The notes under the pieces were generated by a model that had not been told where the DNA came from, made no database searches, and saw only the letters and a list, made by a program, of their open reading frames with translations. Both the position numbers and the translations under genes were made by a program. From contig JAUWIE010000082.1 of NCBI GenBank assembly GCA_030605515.1, positions 1 to 16,359 on the forward strand: a stretch of DNA of 16,359 bases, read 5' to 3'. The stretch comes from Thermoplasmatota archaeon. Its GTDB lineage: Archaea > Thermoplasmatota > E2 > DHVEG-1. Of the stretch, positions 1 through 7,258 are shown piece after piece. Each line of letters begins with the position of its first letter. Position 1 is the first letter of the stretch.

Positions 1-76
1 GGTGCTACCCATTTTTCCTTACCTTTACACGAAACATTATTGCTAATATGAATAGTAAGCGTTTATTTACTGAAAA

Positions 77-104
77 ATAAAGAAGAAAAAAAGAAAGAAA
101 AAAG
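77..104 (-). terminator. Oligo-T termination region of the dockerin-protein gene
   Basis: Just past the stop codon of the minus-strand surface-protein gene, the minus strand becomes a T-rich tract broken by single C residues (A-rich on the plus strand). Archaeal RNA polymerase commonly terminates at such T tracts, so this is the likely 3' end. No strong hairpin is seen. The rest of 1-76 shows no gene I can support; short open stretches exist in several frames but are cut by the window edge. Confidence 0.5.
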
Positions 105-112
105 TGGTTAGT

Positions 113-2362
113 TTAGGAGCAGCTAATAATTGGCCCTTGTCCATTATGAAATATGTAAGCTACTAGATATACTAGATCACTGATGGTAACACCAGCTTGT
201 CCATCTACATTTGCTATACAGATAGGATCAGGTAGTGCTCCCCCCTGGAACATATATTCAACAATGCAAATTACATCATGGATGCCTATAGAGCCATCGT
301 TATTGATATCGCCACAATAATATACTTCATATTCCTCCGAGGTATCAGATTCATCATTTTCATTTGGTATGCTGGTTTCATCGGATTCATTATTTTCTGG
401 TTCATCTGGTAATGGATGTATCGCTCGTATTCCTTTAATTAAGACATTATCGATATCACCGATGAATTCATCAATACTTGACCAAGGTGCACTATATCCT
501 CCTGATTGATGGTTACCAATGAGTAAGTCAACATCTGAATAATGTGGTGGATATTCATTTGCTGGAGCATATTTTTCTCTTATTAGAACACCATTGAGGT
601 AGAGCTGTAAGGATGTTCCATCATAAGACATTTTTATAGTGCTCCATTCTCCGACTTCTGGCATCATTTCAGGATCAAGCGTATCCAAGAACACAGTGAC
701 AGATATGTGTGAAAAGAATGATTGTCCATGGAAATAAATTGCTGATAATCCGACTCTGCCATCTGTATAGTTGCTGAAGAATCGAAGTATGTATTGATAT
801 TCCTTTGATACTAATGTTTGATATCCTCGTGGCCAGGTGTTAATGTCACTTGCTGGTTTGAAATCAGCTGAGATCTCGAAGGTTTGAAGATCTAATAGTA
901 GGCTGTCTTCTATGATAACGTATCTGTTTTCTTGTTTGTTAAATGACAATGCGCTACCACTAAGACCTGCTCCATTTGTCCATTCTGGATTTACTGTTAT
1001 TCCATGAAGGTTATTTCCACTTGAATCATGAATTGTTGTTCCATATCCTTCATTCATTTGATAATAAGCAATGACTTCATTATTTGGAACTTTATAAAGG
1101 AATATCGGTGTAATATATTTATCACTTGTCATAATTAGTGTAGCAGGATTTTCCGGTTCGGGAATGTCACCCATCCATCCTCCAAAGACATATCCTTCAT
1201 TTGGTATCGCAGTAACTACAACAATGGTTCCAGGTGTGTATGGTCCCTGTGGGGTTAATTGAACAGAACCTGCTTCATTATTGTAATCTCCGATATATAT
1301 ATCATAATATGTTGGATCTGGATCATGTTCGAAATGAGCAGTAATTGTTTTATCCCGATCCATAACGATTGTTAATGGATTATCAGTAATGGGCATATCT
1401 GCATCAGGCACATCTCCACTCCATCCGACAAACTGCCATCCTTCACAAGAGGTAGCATAAATCAGTACTATTGATCCAGGAGAGAACGGTCCTTCAGGGC
1501 GACATATTGAACCACATCCTTCTGTCTCTACAGTCAATTCATACATTGTTTGTTGAACAAAGACTGCGGTTACCGTTTCCATTGATTCATCTATGAATAT
1601 GTCTGTTTCTGGAGAATATATATTCTCGATATGTGTTCCATCCCAATGTGAGAATTCATATCCCGGATTGGCTGTTGCTGTTATTATTGCATGTTGGGTT
1701 TCATAATACCAGCCTGTTCCAGTTACAACTCCTGCATCTCTTGGTTCAGCACATACAGATAAATGAAGATGAAGATCATTAATTGATGCAAAAACTGCAG
1801 TAACTGTTTTATAAAACTCACCAATGAATATTTCTGTTTCCGGTGAGAATACATCATCTATACATGGTCCTGGCATGTTTCCTTGCCAGTGAGAGAAAAT
1901 ATATCCTTCATTTGCAATTGCGGTTATAGTTGCATGTTGCTCACCATGGTACCATCCACCTCCATTTACCGTTCCTGCACCTGGTGGATCTACTAGTGTA
2001 TTTAAGAATAGATCAGCATCATCAACAGAATTATACATTGCGGTTATTGTTTTATCTTTATCCATAAGAACTCGTGTTTCTGACACGAATACGTTTTCTA
2101 TGCCATGTCCTGGTTCATGTCCATTCCAATATCCAAATACATATCCTTCGTTTGCTACTGCTGTTATTGTTGCATATTCACCAATTTGATTCCAACCTGA
2201 ACCAGTTACAACACCAGCAGCATCATTTGGATCTATTTCTATATTTAGATAACAATAACCTTCATCTGCTATTGCTATATTTGGTAGTATTCCAATTAGT
2301 AGAATTCCTACTAAGAGACTTGCTTTGAAATGTATTATTGATTTTTTCATTTGCGTTTTCAT
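113..2362 (-). CDS. Secreted multidomain surface protein: five InlB-type repeats, LamG-like domain, C-terminal dockerin
   Basis: The predicted protein has 749 residues and is exported. A basic start and hydrophobic segment (SLLVGILLIGILPNIAIA) form a signal peptide. Residues about 35-430 hold five divergent copies of an InlB B-repeat-like module, each marked by a G-W/Y motif, 'NEGYxFxxW' and 'DKxxTxTAxF'. Residues about 440-640 look like a LamG/concanavalin-A-type sandwich (begins VIAYYQMNEGYG, ends near IDNVLIKG). An acidic Asn/Glu/Ser linker follows, then a type I dockerin pair at about 683-745: DINNDGSIGIHDV is a good calcium loop, while the second (ANVDGQAGVTISDL) is degenerate. The likely role is binding carbohydrate or another surface component, with the dockerin docking to a cohesin; no cohesin gene is in the window. 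A longer frame starts at 2383, but AGGTGA sits seven bases before the ATG at 2362, which favours this start. The substrate is unknown. Confidence 0.85.
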   Translation of the reverse strand: MKTQMKKSIIHFKASLLVGILLIGILPNIAIADEGYCYLNIEIDPNDAAGVVTGSGWNQIGEYATITAVANEGYVFGYWNGHEPGHGIENVFVSETRVLMDKDKTITAMYNSVDDADLFLNTLVDPPGAGTVNGGGWYHGEQHATITAIANEGYIFSHWQGNMPGPCIDDVFSPETEIFIGEFYKTVTAVFASINDLHLHLSVCAEPRDAGVVTGTGWYYETQHAIITATANPGYEFSHWDGTHIENIYSPETDIFIDESMETVTAVFVQQTMYELTVETEGCGSICRPEGPFSPGSIVLIYATSCEGWQFVGWSGDVPDADMPITDNPLTIVMDRDKTITAHFEHDPDPTYYDIYIGDYNNEAGSVQLTPQGPYTPGTIVVVTAIPNEGYVFGGWMGDIPEPENPATLIMTSDKYITPIFLYKVPNNEVIAYYQMNEGYGTTIHDSSGNNLHGITVNPEWTNGAGLSGSALSFNKQENRYVIIEDSLLLDLQTFEISADFKPASDINTWPRGYQTLVSKEYQYILRFFSNYTDGRVGLSAIYFHGQSFFSHISVTVFLDTLDPEMMPEVGEWSTIKMSYDGTSLQLYLNGVLIREKYAPANEYPPHYSDVDLLIGNHQSGGYSAPWSSIDEFIGDIDNVLIKGIRAIHPLPDEPENNESDETSIPNENDESDTSEEYEVYYCGDINNDGSIGIHDVICIVEYMFQGGALPDPICIANVDGQAGVTISDLVYLVAYIFHNGQGPIISCS

Positions 2363-2420
2363 ATCATATTCACCTATTTTCATTTGACTAATTTTATAAT
2401 ATGTGGTTAGATTTCTTTTC

Positions 2421-2450
2421 TTATATACTTTATTTGGATATTTTGGACAA
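2421..2450 (-). promoter_or_regulatory. Promoter of the dockerin-protein gene with TCCAAA direct-repeat element
   Basis: On the minus strand the order is TTGTCC, AAAATA, TCCAAAT, then AAAGTATATAA, a good archaeal TATA box with a purine-rich BRE-like flank. Two TCCAAA units are spaced nine bases apart directly upstream of the TATA box. The TATA box lies about 60 bases before the ATG at 2362, which predicts a leader of roughly 35 nt. 28 of 29 bases recur at 5853-5881 before the NosD-like gene. Confidence 0.7.
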
Positions 2451-2469
2451 AAAAACCTTTATTAAAAGG
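2449..2469 (-). terminator. Hairpin plus T7 terminator of the winged-helix regulator gene
   Basis: On the minus strand, CCTTT-TAAT-AAAGG forms a 5-bp hairpin followed directly by seven T residues, 13 bases after the regulator's stop codon. It looks like a bacterial intrinsic terminator, although archaea usually need only the T tract. It abuts the promoter element of the next gene. Confidence 0.6.
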
Positions 2470-2481
2470 AGAGAAGGTAAG

Positions 2482-3000
2482 TTAGCCTGGGCAGAATTCA
2501 AACCAAAGATCCTTAACAGTTCTCAAAATCCTTGTTGGTTGATATTTAATAAGAAAATCTATTATTTCTTTTTCATCTTTTATTTTATAACCTTCTCCTT
2601 GAGGAGATGAGGCTTGAATAACAATATCATCCTTCACGAGTTTTTTTAGATGATATGAAAGCTTCTGGGTTCTCAGATTCAAACCGTTGAGCATATCACG
2701 ATGACGCGAATACGGGTTATTCAGTAAAAATATGACAATTCTAAGAGGTGTTTCTTGTCGTAATAATGATAATAATCGTTTATCTTTGACACCAACACTT
2801 CCTTTGACATAACATCGTTTATATCCCATCTCTTTTTGGGTGGTAACAAGTTCATGTTGCTCCATATACAGCAGATGATAATCAACGAGTTGTGAACGCA
2901 TTTTAAGAAACTCTGCAATAGTGTTGACATGAACACCTGGATTTTTTTCAATTAAAATGAATATTTTTCGTCTTGTCTCCAGGTCGAGTATATCTACCAT
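2482..3000 (-). CDS. Tandem winged-helix DNA-binding regulator
   Basis: A 172-residue cytoplasmic protein made of two winged-helix domains of the ArsR/MarR-like archaeal type. The first spans about residues 4-66 (DLETRRKIFILIEKNPGVHV then IAEFLKMRSQLVDYHLLYME, recognition helix, and a wing around KEMGYKRCY). The second spans about 75-150 (RIVIFLLNNPYSRHRDMLNG, then LRTQKLSYHLKKLVKDDIV, then a wing at SSPQGEGYKI). No ligand-binding domain or metal-binding cysteine cluster is seen. It starts six bases after the stop of the small membrane-protein gene, so the two are co-transcribed. It lies between two surface-protein genes that share one promoter element, which makes it a candidate regulator of both. 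That link is inference from position. Confidence 0.85.
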   Translation of the reverse strand: MVDILDLETRRKIFILIEKNPGVHVNTIAEFLKMRSQLVDYHLLYMEQHELVTTQKEMGYKRCYVKGSVGVKDKRLLSLLRQETPLRIVIFLLNNPYSRHRDMLNGLNLRTQKLSYHLKKLVKDDIVIQASSPQGEGYKIKDEKEIIDFLIKYQPTRILRTVKDLWFEFCPG

Positions 3001-3006
3001 TGTATT

Positions 3007-3276
3007 CTATCTCTTAGTTGAATAGGAGGCATATAACAAAATGAGAATAACTAAATCAAATATCCATATGTAATCACTTGAGGTAAATGACTTAATGGTA
3101 TCATTAAATAATTTCAAAGTGAGAAGAATACCTCGGATTAAGAAAAATAAAAACACCATACTCACTAACAGAAGTCCACGGTTTTTATATCGTCTATAGC
3201 TGAGAAGAGTTATGATTAACAAGGTACCTGATAACAATGTTAATATTGCAAAAAGTGTCACAATTTCAATATCCAT
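3007..3276 (-). CDS. Small three-helix membrane protein paired with the winged-helix regulator
   Basis: An 89-residue protein that is almost all membrane. Hydrophobic segments lie at about residues 6-25 (VTLFAILTLLSGTLLIITLL), 33-54 (GLLLVSMVFLFFLIRGILLT) and 67-83 (YIWIFDLVILILLYASY), with positively charged loops (YRRYKNR) and a basic tail (STKR). I do not recognise a named family with confidence. Similar small membrane proteins next to winged-helix genes are seen in other archaea, haloarchaea among them. It may sense a membrane signal for the regulator; that is inference. The reading frame extends to a GTG at 3285, but that GTG is part of GAGGTG, a ribosome-binding site placed correctly for the ATG at 3276. 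Confidence 0.75.
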   Translation of the reverse strand: MDIEIVTLFAILTLLSGTLLIITLLSYRRYKNRGLLLVSMVFLFFLIRGILLTLKLFNDTIKSFTSSDYIWIFDLVILILLYASYSTKR

Positions 3277-3308
3277 ACTAGCCACCTCGTTTATAGGGTA
3301 TGATAAAA

Positions 3309-3320
3309 GAAAATATAATC
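3309..3320 (-). promoter_or_regulatory. Possible TATA box for the membrane protein / regulator operon
   Basis: In the 49-base gap after the NosD-like gene, the minus strand reads GATTATATTTTC, an acceptable TATA box about 39 bases before the ATG at 3276. This would give a leader of about 14 nt containing GAGGTG. The stretch is also T-rich and could instead help end the upstream transcript, and read-through from the NosD-like gene cannot be excluded. Confidence 0.35.
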
Positions 3321-3325
3321 ATTGC

Positions 3326-5794
3326 CTATCGTATCCATATGGATCGTAGATGAACTGCTAATCCTATGGCTCCTACTATTATAAGAAGGATATACCACAT
3401 GATTGCAAGTGGACCTGTTAAGAATTCAACGGTTTCTTCGATGAAATGAATGGTAATTTCATGCTCACTGAAATGAGGGATGCTTACAATTATTTCTCCT
3501 CTGGGAGTGAGTATGTATTCAGGGTGTGATCCATCATTTTTTGGATCAAGCGCATCAGCAAGATCATCAGCTTCGCTTATGATTATTCCATCATATTCAA
3601 TAGAAAACTGAGAATGAATTGTGAAATAATCTGGAGTTATTACAATTGTTTTACCGGTGAGGTCTTCATCTCCATTGACTATGAGAGCTATTTTATTTTT
3701 TGATATTGTTTTCATATTGATATTGAGCTCATCATAGGTGACAACCGCGCTATTATACAGATCGCCTTCTTCTTGTTTAATGATAATATCTGCACCGACA
3801 TCTCCTTTATCTATTGCATAATTGATACTTTCACGTGTTTCTTTAAGCAGTATTGGTAAAAAACCTGTTGTATCTGTTTCAACCATCCCTGTTTCTAAAA
3901 CAAAATTCACTTGTGTTGTTTGATCACCGTTTACTTGTATTGATTCTTTTTGTTTTGTGATAAATCCTTGTTTTCCAGCGGTTAAAGAATATGATCCCAT
4001 AAGTATTGGTATTTGATATGATCCATAGGAGTCTGTTAGTGCGCATTTACTAGTTATTATATTGTTTTCATTTGATAGTATGACACATACGGTTACTCCT
4101 TGAAGAGGTAACATTATTTCTTCTGATTCATGGGTTATTAGACCTGTTATCCATCCAATTTGTGGTATTTCTGTTTCACTATCACTAGAATCATCACTAG
4201 GTTCTTCATCATCAGGTTCATCTAATGGTGGATCAGGTATATCAGGTTCGTTACCCGAAGAATCATTATCTCCTGATTCATCCTCATCAATATTAATTAC
4301 TTGCATAGTTACAAAAGAGGATATATACCCGGGTTTACTAGCAGTGATATAGTATATTGTTGATAGATCAACTTGTGGGGCAATAAATGATGTATGACCA
4401 TTTTGATCAGTATAATCTGTCATAGTAGCAAAATTCACTTCTGCATTCATAACGGGTGTTGAATCACTTGTAATAATAATTTGTATTAACTCTCCTTCAT
4501 TTATTGATGAAGGTGCTGAGATCATAAGATGTTCTGTTATATCTTCACTATCAAGGATTAGGATTATTGTTTCAACTTGTGAGTATCCATCTTTTGAAAC
4601 CGTTATTGTAAAGTTTTGATCACTACTTACATCTGGTGCGGTAAGTGTTGCTTTCCCCTGCGCATCAGTGAGATAGACAGATCCTGCAAAGGTTACCGAT
4701 GCACTAAATACTGGTTCATCATTTGCGGTAATTGTTACTAAAAATGGTTCATTTTCATTTACATTATCTATTGTTTCAATTTCAAGCCGCGGGGTTGTCC
4801 AGCCTAATACATTTACATAGGGATAGCTATCCTTAGTATAACCAGGTAGGATATCATATGGTGTATCTCCAAATCCATCATTGTTTGCATCCTCACCAGT
4901 ATAATCGTCATAATAGTTACCACCATCAGGATAGCCATTATCCCAGTGAGTTGTTAATTCTCCATAATCTCGGACATTTTCTGTATTTAAATACAAATTA
5001 TTATGATAAATATAATTATCTAACGAAGGATAAATTGATGTGAAAAAAATTCCATAGCTGCATTTCCTAATAAAATTTCCAGTAACTAGATTATTATTTG
5101 AATTATAAAATATAATACCTGTCATGCTATACTCAAGAAAATTATCTGTAATAATATTATTTGATGAGTCATACAGATTTATATTATAGATTGTTTGACT
5201 CCCACTCATTTCATTATTTGAAATTATATTATAATTTGAGTTAAAAGTTATAATCCCTATATCATTATCAATGAAAATATTATAAGTTATACTATTTGAA
5301 TTAGAGTTATTTAAAAAGATACCTCGTCTGTTTTCAAAAATATAATTGTTATTAATTATATTTTGATTGGATTCTATGTAAATACCTGCATAACTTTCAC
5401 CTACATTATAGGTTACATGTTGAATGGTAAAACCAGATACTTCCACATCATCCGCTGTTATTTGTATGATATGATGATTCTGTTCATATTGAATTGTTGT
5501 CATATCCCTTGTTTGTCCATTAAGAGAAATAGATTTATCAATAATAATTGATTCCTCATAGGTTCCCGCTCGAACAAAAACTGTTCCACCTTCCGATACT
5601 GCATTTATTCCATCTTGTATATTATTAAAATGATCTATTCCCCATCCATCTGTTGTTACATCATAGTCATCATCTACGGTCACTAGTGTAATATCACCTT
5701 CTTCACCACCAGCAAAAGGGATTATTATATAAAATAATAGTAAACAAAAAACTAGCGCATATGCATTTCCTTTCTTAAAGAAAAGATAATTCAT
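3326..5794 (-). CDS. NosD-like right-handed beta-helix surface protein with Ig-like domains and C-terminal membrane anchor
   Basis: An 822-residue exported protein. A signal peptide (ALVFCLLLFYIIIPFAGG) leads into a parallel beta-helix at about residues 45-330. The helix has many Asn-rich turns (NNSNSNSITYN, SNNNLVTGNFI) and ends in the NosD-type motif NYYDDYTGEDANNDGFGDTP. Two Ig-like/adhesin domains follow (about 335-500), then an acidic Pro/Asp/Ser linker, then a carboxypeptidase-regulatory-like beta sandwich (about 545-630: GVTVCVILSNEN, YGSYQIPILMGSYSLTAGKQG). The last helix (LAIMWYILLIIVGAIGLAV) plus a basic tail anchors the protein in the membrane. Similar archaeal proteins are probably polysaccharide-binding or polysaccharide-modifying; no catalytic residues can be assigned here. 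The frame extends to an ATG at 5818, but the ATG at 5794 sits 59 bases after its TATA box, matching the sister promoter at 2422. The copper-related role of true NosD should not be assumed. Confidence 0.85.
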   Translation of the reverse strand: MNYLFFKKGNAYALVFCLLLFYIIIPFAGGEEGDITLVTVDDDYDVTTDGWGIDHFNNIQDGINAVSEGGTVFVRAGTYEESIIIDKSISLNGQTRDMTTIQYEQNHHIIQITADDVEVSGFTIQHVTYNVGESYAGIYIESNQNIINNNYIFENRRGIFLNNSNSNSITYNIFIDNDIGIITFNSNYNIISNNEMSGSQTIYNINLYDSSNNIITDNFLEYSMTGIIFYNSNNNLVTGNFIRKCSYGIFFTSIYPSLDNYIYHNNLYLNTENVRDYGELTTHWDNGYPDGGNYYDDYTGEDANNDGFGDTPYDILPGYTKDSYPYVNVLGWTTPRLEIETIDNVNENEPFLVTITANDEPVFSASVTFAGSVYLTDAQGKATLTAPDVSSDQNFTITVSKDGYSQVETIILILDSEDITEHLMISAPSSINEGELIQIIITSDSTPVMNAEVNFATMTDYTDQNGHTSFIAPQVDLSTIYYITASKPGYISSFVTMQVINIDEDESGDNDSSGNEPDIPDPPLDEPDDEEPSDDSSDSETEIPQIGWITGLITHESEEIMLPLQGVTVCVILSNENNIITSKCALTDSYGSYQIPILMGSYSLTAGKQGFITKQKESIQVNGDQTTQVNFVLETGMVETDTTGFLPILLKETRESINYAIDKGDVGADIIIKQEEGDLYNSAVVTYDELNINMKTISKNKIALIVNGDEDLTGKTIVITPDYFTIHSQFSIEYDGIIISEADDLADALDPKNDGSHPEYILTPRGEIIVSIPHFSEHEITIHFIEETVEFLTGPLAIMWYILLIIVGAIGLAVHLRSIWIR

Positions 5795-5851
5795 TTTTCT
5801 AATTATCACTACATTCACAACGTTCCAATAATAAAATGAGTTGTCAATAAC

Positions 5852-5881
5852 ATATATACTTTATTTGGAAATTTTGGACAA
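5852..5881 (-). promoter_or_regulatory. Promoter of the NosD-like gene, near-copy of the one at 2421-2450
   Basis: The 29 bases at 5853-5881 match those at 2422-2450 at 28 positions, including two TCCAAA-type units nine bases apart and the AAAGTATATA TATA box (minus strand). The surrounding sequence is not conserved, so the match is confined to the regulatory element. The predicted transcript start is near 5828, giving a leader of about 35 nt to the ATG at 5794. Confidence 0.7.
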
Positions 5882-5904
5882 TTTTTTTTATCAATAAACC
5901 GTAA

Positions 5905-5991
5905 GACTCCGTTTCTTCACAGACTGTCTGACAATTCTTAGTTTATTCTATACCATTTCTAATTGTTGGACAGTCTGTTTAAAATGGAGTC
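5905..5991 (+). repeat. 87-nt imperfect inverted repeat (long hairpin)
   Basis: An outer stem of 10 pairs (5905-5914 with 5982-5991), a small internal loop (4 by 4 bases including the 5981 side) and an inner stem of 18 pairs (5919-5936 with 5961-5978) enclose a 24-nt loop. All three non-Watson-Crick pairs (5911-5985, 5929-5968, 5930-5967) are G-U when read on the plus strand and would be A-C on the minus strand. It lies in the gap between the TBP terminator and the NosD-like promoter. It could be a plus-strand structured RNA, a miniature transposon remnant or a protein-binding palindrome. Confidence 0.65.
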
Positions 5992-6013
5992 ATTGGATCG
6001 AAACAATCATTGA

Positions 6014-6035
6014 CAAAAAAAGAAAAGAAAAAATA
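6014..6035 (-). terminator. Oligo-T terminator of the TBP operon
   Basis: After the stop of the downstream TBP gene, the minus strand carries runs of T interrupted by two C residues (plus-strand A-rich tract). This is the normal archaeal termination signal, and it lies about 15-35 bases past the stop codon. Confidence 0.55.
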
Positions 6036-6047
6036 TGTGAAAATTAA

Positions 6048-6599
6048 TTATTTTTTAATAAGACCTAATGAACGAAGTTCTTCCGATAATTTATCTACAG
6101 CAAGCGATACATCCTCAGTTTTTCTTGCACCAGCGCATACGATTTTACCAGATCCAAAAATTAACATTGCAACCTTAGGATCCTTGATTCTGTAGACAAG
6201 CCCGGGGAACTGTTCAGGTTCATACTCTATGTTTTCCAACCCTAGGCCCATTGCAACCTCATTGAGGTTTAGCTCGGTTCCAAGATCAGATATTGCAACA
6301 ATGTTTTGTATGACTATATCAAGATTCTTATATACGTCTACATTAAGATTCTTCAGTTTATCCGCTATTATATTAATAGTTTTCCGCACATCTTCAACAT
6401 TTTTTGCCCCAGTGCAGTTAGCTTTTCCACTTCTAAATAAAAGTGTTGCAGTTTTTGGACTGCTTAGTCTGTAAACTAATCCAGGAAACTGCTCTGGTTC
6501 ATATTCAGCTTCTTCTAATGATTGAGCTATTACATCTAAATCCAGTTTATCTGCAAAAGATGTAGACGCTACAATATTTTCTACTATTACTTTCGGCAT
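6048..6599 (-). CDS. tbp: TATA-binding protein, canonical copy
   Basis: A 183-residue TBP, the archaeal initiation factor that bends the TATA box and recruits TFB and RNA polymerase. The two symmetric half-repeats are complete. Repeat one (about 5-90) has EYEPEQFPGLVYR and LLFRSGKANCTGAK; repeat two (about 95-180) has EYEPEQFPGLVYR and LIFGSGKIVCAGAR. The phenylalanines that kink DNA are present in both, and the length is typical of archaea. It starts 21 bases after the stop of a second TBP gene, with GGAGGG as ribosome-binding site, so the two are co-transcribed. This copy is closer to the family consensus than its neighbour and is probably the general factor. Confidence 0.95.
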   Translation of the reverse strand: MPKVIVENIVASTSFADKLDLDVIAQSLEEAEYEPEQFPGLVYRLSSPKTATLLFRSGKANCTGAKNVEDVRKTINIIADKLKNLNVDVYKNLDIVIQNIVAISDLGTELNLNEVAMGLGLENIEYEPEQFPGLVYRIKDPKVAMLIFGSGKIVCAGARKTEDVSLAVDKLSEELRSLGLIKK

Positions 6600-6620
6600 A
6601 ATTATATTCCCTCCATTTTT

Positions 6621-7166
6621 TTATAAAACTCCCAAAGATGTAAGATTGTCTTTCATAGTTTCAATGGCAGTAGATACATCCTCAATCTTTTTCGCTCCGG
6701 TGCATACAAGCTTTCCGGAGCTAAAGAGCAACAACTCCACGCCAACATCCCTCATCTTATAAATTAGACCTGGGAATTGTTCTGGTTCATATTCAACATT
6801 TTCTTGTATTAATTCATTTGCTATTACATTGAGTTGCAAGTCTTTATTAAAATCTGTTGATGCAACAATATTCTGCGTATCTACAACTGGGTTATCATAA
6901 ACAGAAACTCCAACGCATTTTATTTTCTTTGAAACCATATTTATAGCAGTGTTAACCTCTTGAATCCTTTTGATACCAGTACAAACAACCTTACCACTAG
7001 AAAAAATTAACGCAGCGGTTTTAGGAATATCAAAGTTTATTACAAGACCCGGAAACTCCTCGGGATTATACTTTGCATCAGATATAGAATTTGCTAACTG
7101 TTTAAGATCAAACTCTTTTGCTAGCTGAGTAGACACTACGATATTTTCAACATTTAAATCCATCAT
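6621..7166 (-). CDS. TATA-binding protein, divergent second copy
   Basis: A 181-residue TBP paralogue upstream of the canonical copy in the same operon. Both half-repeats and the DNA-kinking phenylalanines remain (FPGLV with LIFSSGKVVCTG, then FPGLIYK with LLFSSGKLVCTG). Two positions that are strongly conserved in the first copy are changed: the first repeat reads FPGLVINF instead of FPGLVYR, and the second reads MRDVGVELLLF where the canonical form is DPKVA-type. It may recognise a subset of promoters or partner a different TFB, as suggested for multiple TBPs in haloarchaea and Methanosarcina; that is inference. Two adjacent ATG codons (7166 and 7163) are possible starts. A longer frame to a GTG at 7226 runs through the TATA boxes and is rejected. 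Confidence 0.9.
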   Translation of the reverse strand: MMDLNVENIVVSTQLAKEFDLKQLANSISDAKYNPEEFPGLVINFDIPKTAALIFSSGKVVCTGIKRIQEVNTAINMVSKKIKCVGVSVYDNPVVDTQNIVASTDFNKDLQLNVIANELIQENVEYEPEQFPGLIYKMRDVGVELLLFSSGKLVCTGAKKIEDVSTAIETMKDNLTSLGVL

Positions 7167-7192
7167 AATTTGACAGGCCTTCCCTTCCTGGA

Positions 7193-7215
7193 GTATATAA
7201 AGGCTTTTTATAAAG
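7193..7215 (-). promoter_or_regulatory. Tandem TATA boxes upstream of the TBP operon
   Basis: Two CTTTATA units occur 13 bases apart on the minus strand (CTTTATAAAAAG, then CTTTATATAC), with a third AT-rich candidate further up at about 7229-7243. The nearer box would give an almost leaderless transcript for the ATG at 7166, and the farther one a leader of about 20 nt. Confidence 0.5.
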
Positions 7216-7258
7216 ATTTCGTTCACAAAATATATAATAAATTAGGATTTTTGAGGTT

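Noticed and set aside
1..72. Possible gene edges at the left end (an ATG on the minus strand at 12 after AAGGTAAGG, and short open frames in both directions)
   Set aside because: Only a few codons are visible and no family is recognisable.
113..2362. Repeats in the surface gene considered as a tandem DNA repeat or CRISPR
   Set aside because: They are divergent protein modules of about 80 residues with no identical DNA units or spacers.
2401..2610. Plus-strand 69-codon frame across the regulator terminator
   Set aside because: It overlaps the regulator's conserved 3' end, the terminator and the shared promoter. No signal supports translation.
3333..3344. 12-bp perfect palindrome ATCCATATGGAT upstream of the regulator operon
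   Set aside because: It lies inside the last codons of the NosD-like gene (RSIWIR) and its only link to the 29-bp element is a TCCA core. Too weak to call an operator.
7164..7226. Longer TBP start at the GTG at 7226
   Set aside because: It would translate across the TATA boxes and add a non-homologous N-terminus. Archaeal TBPs start close to the first beta strand.
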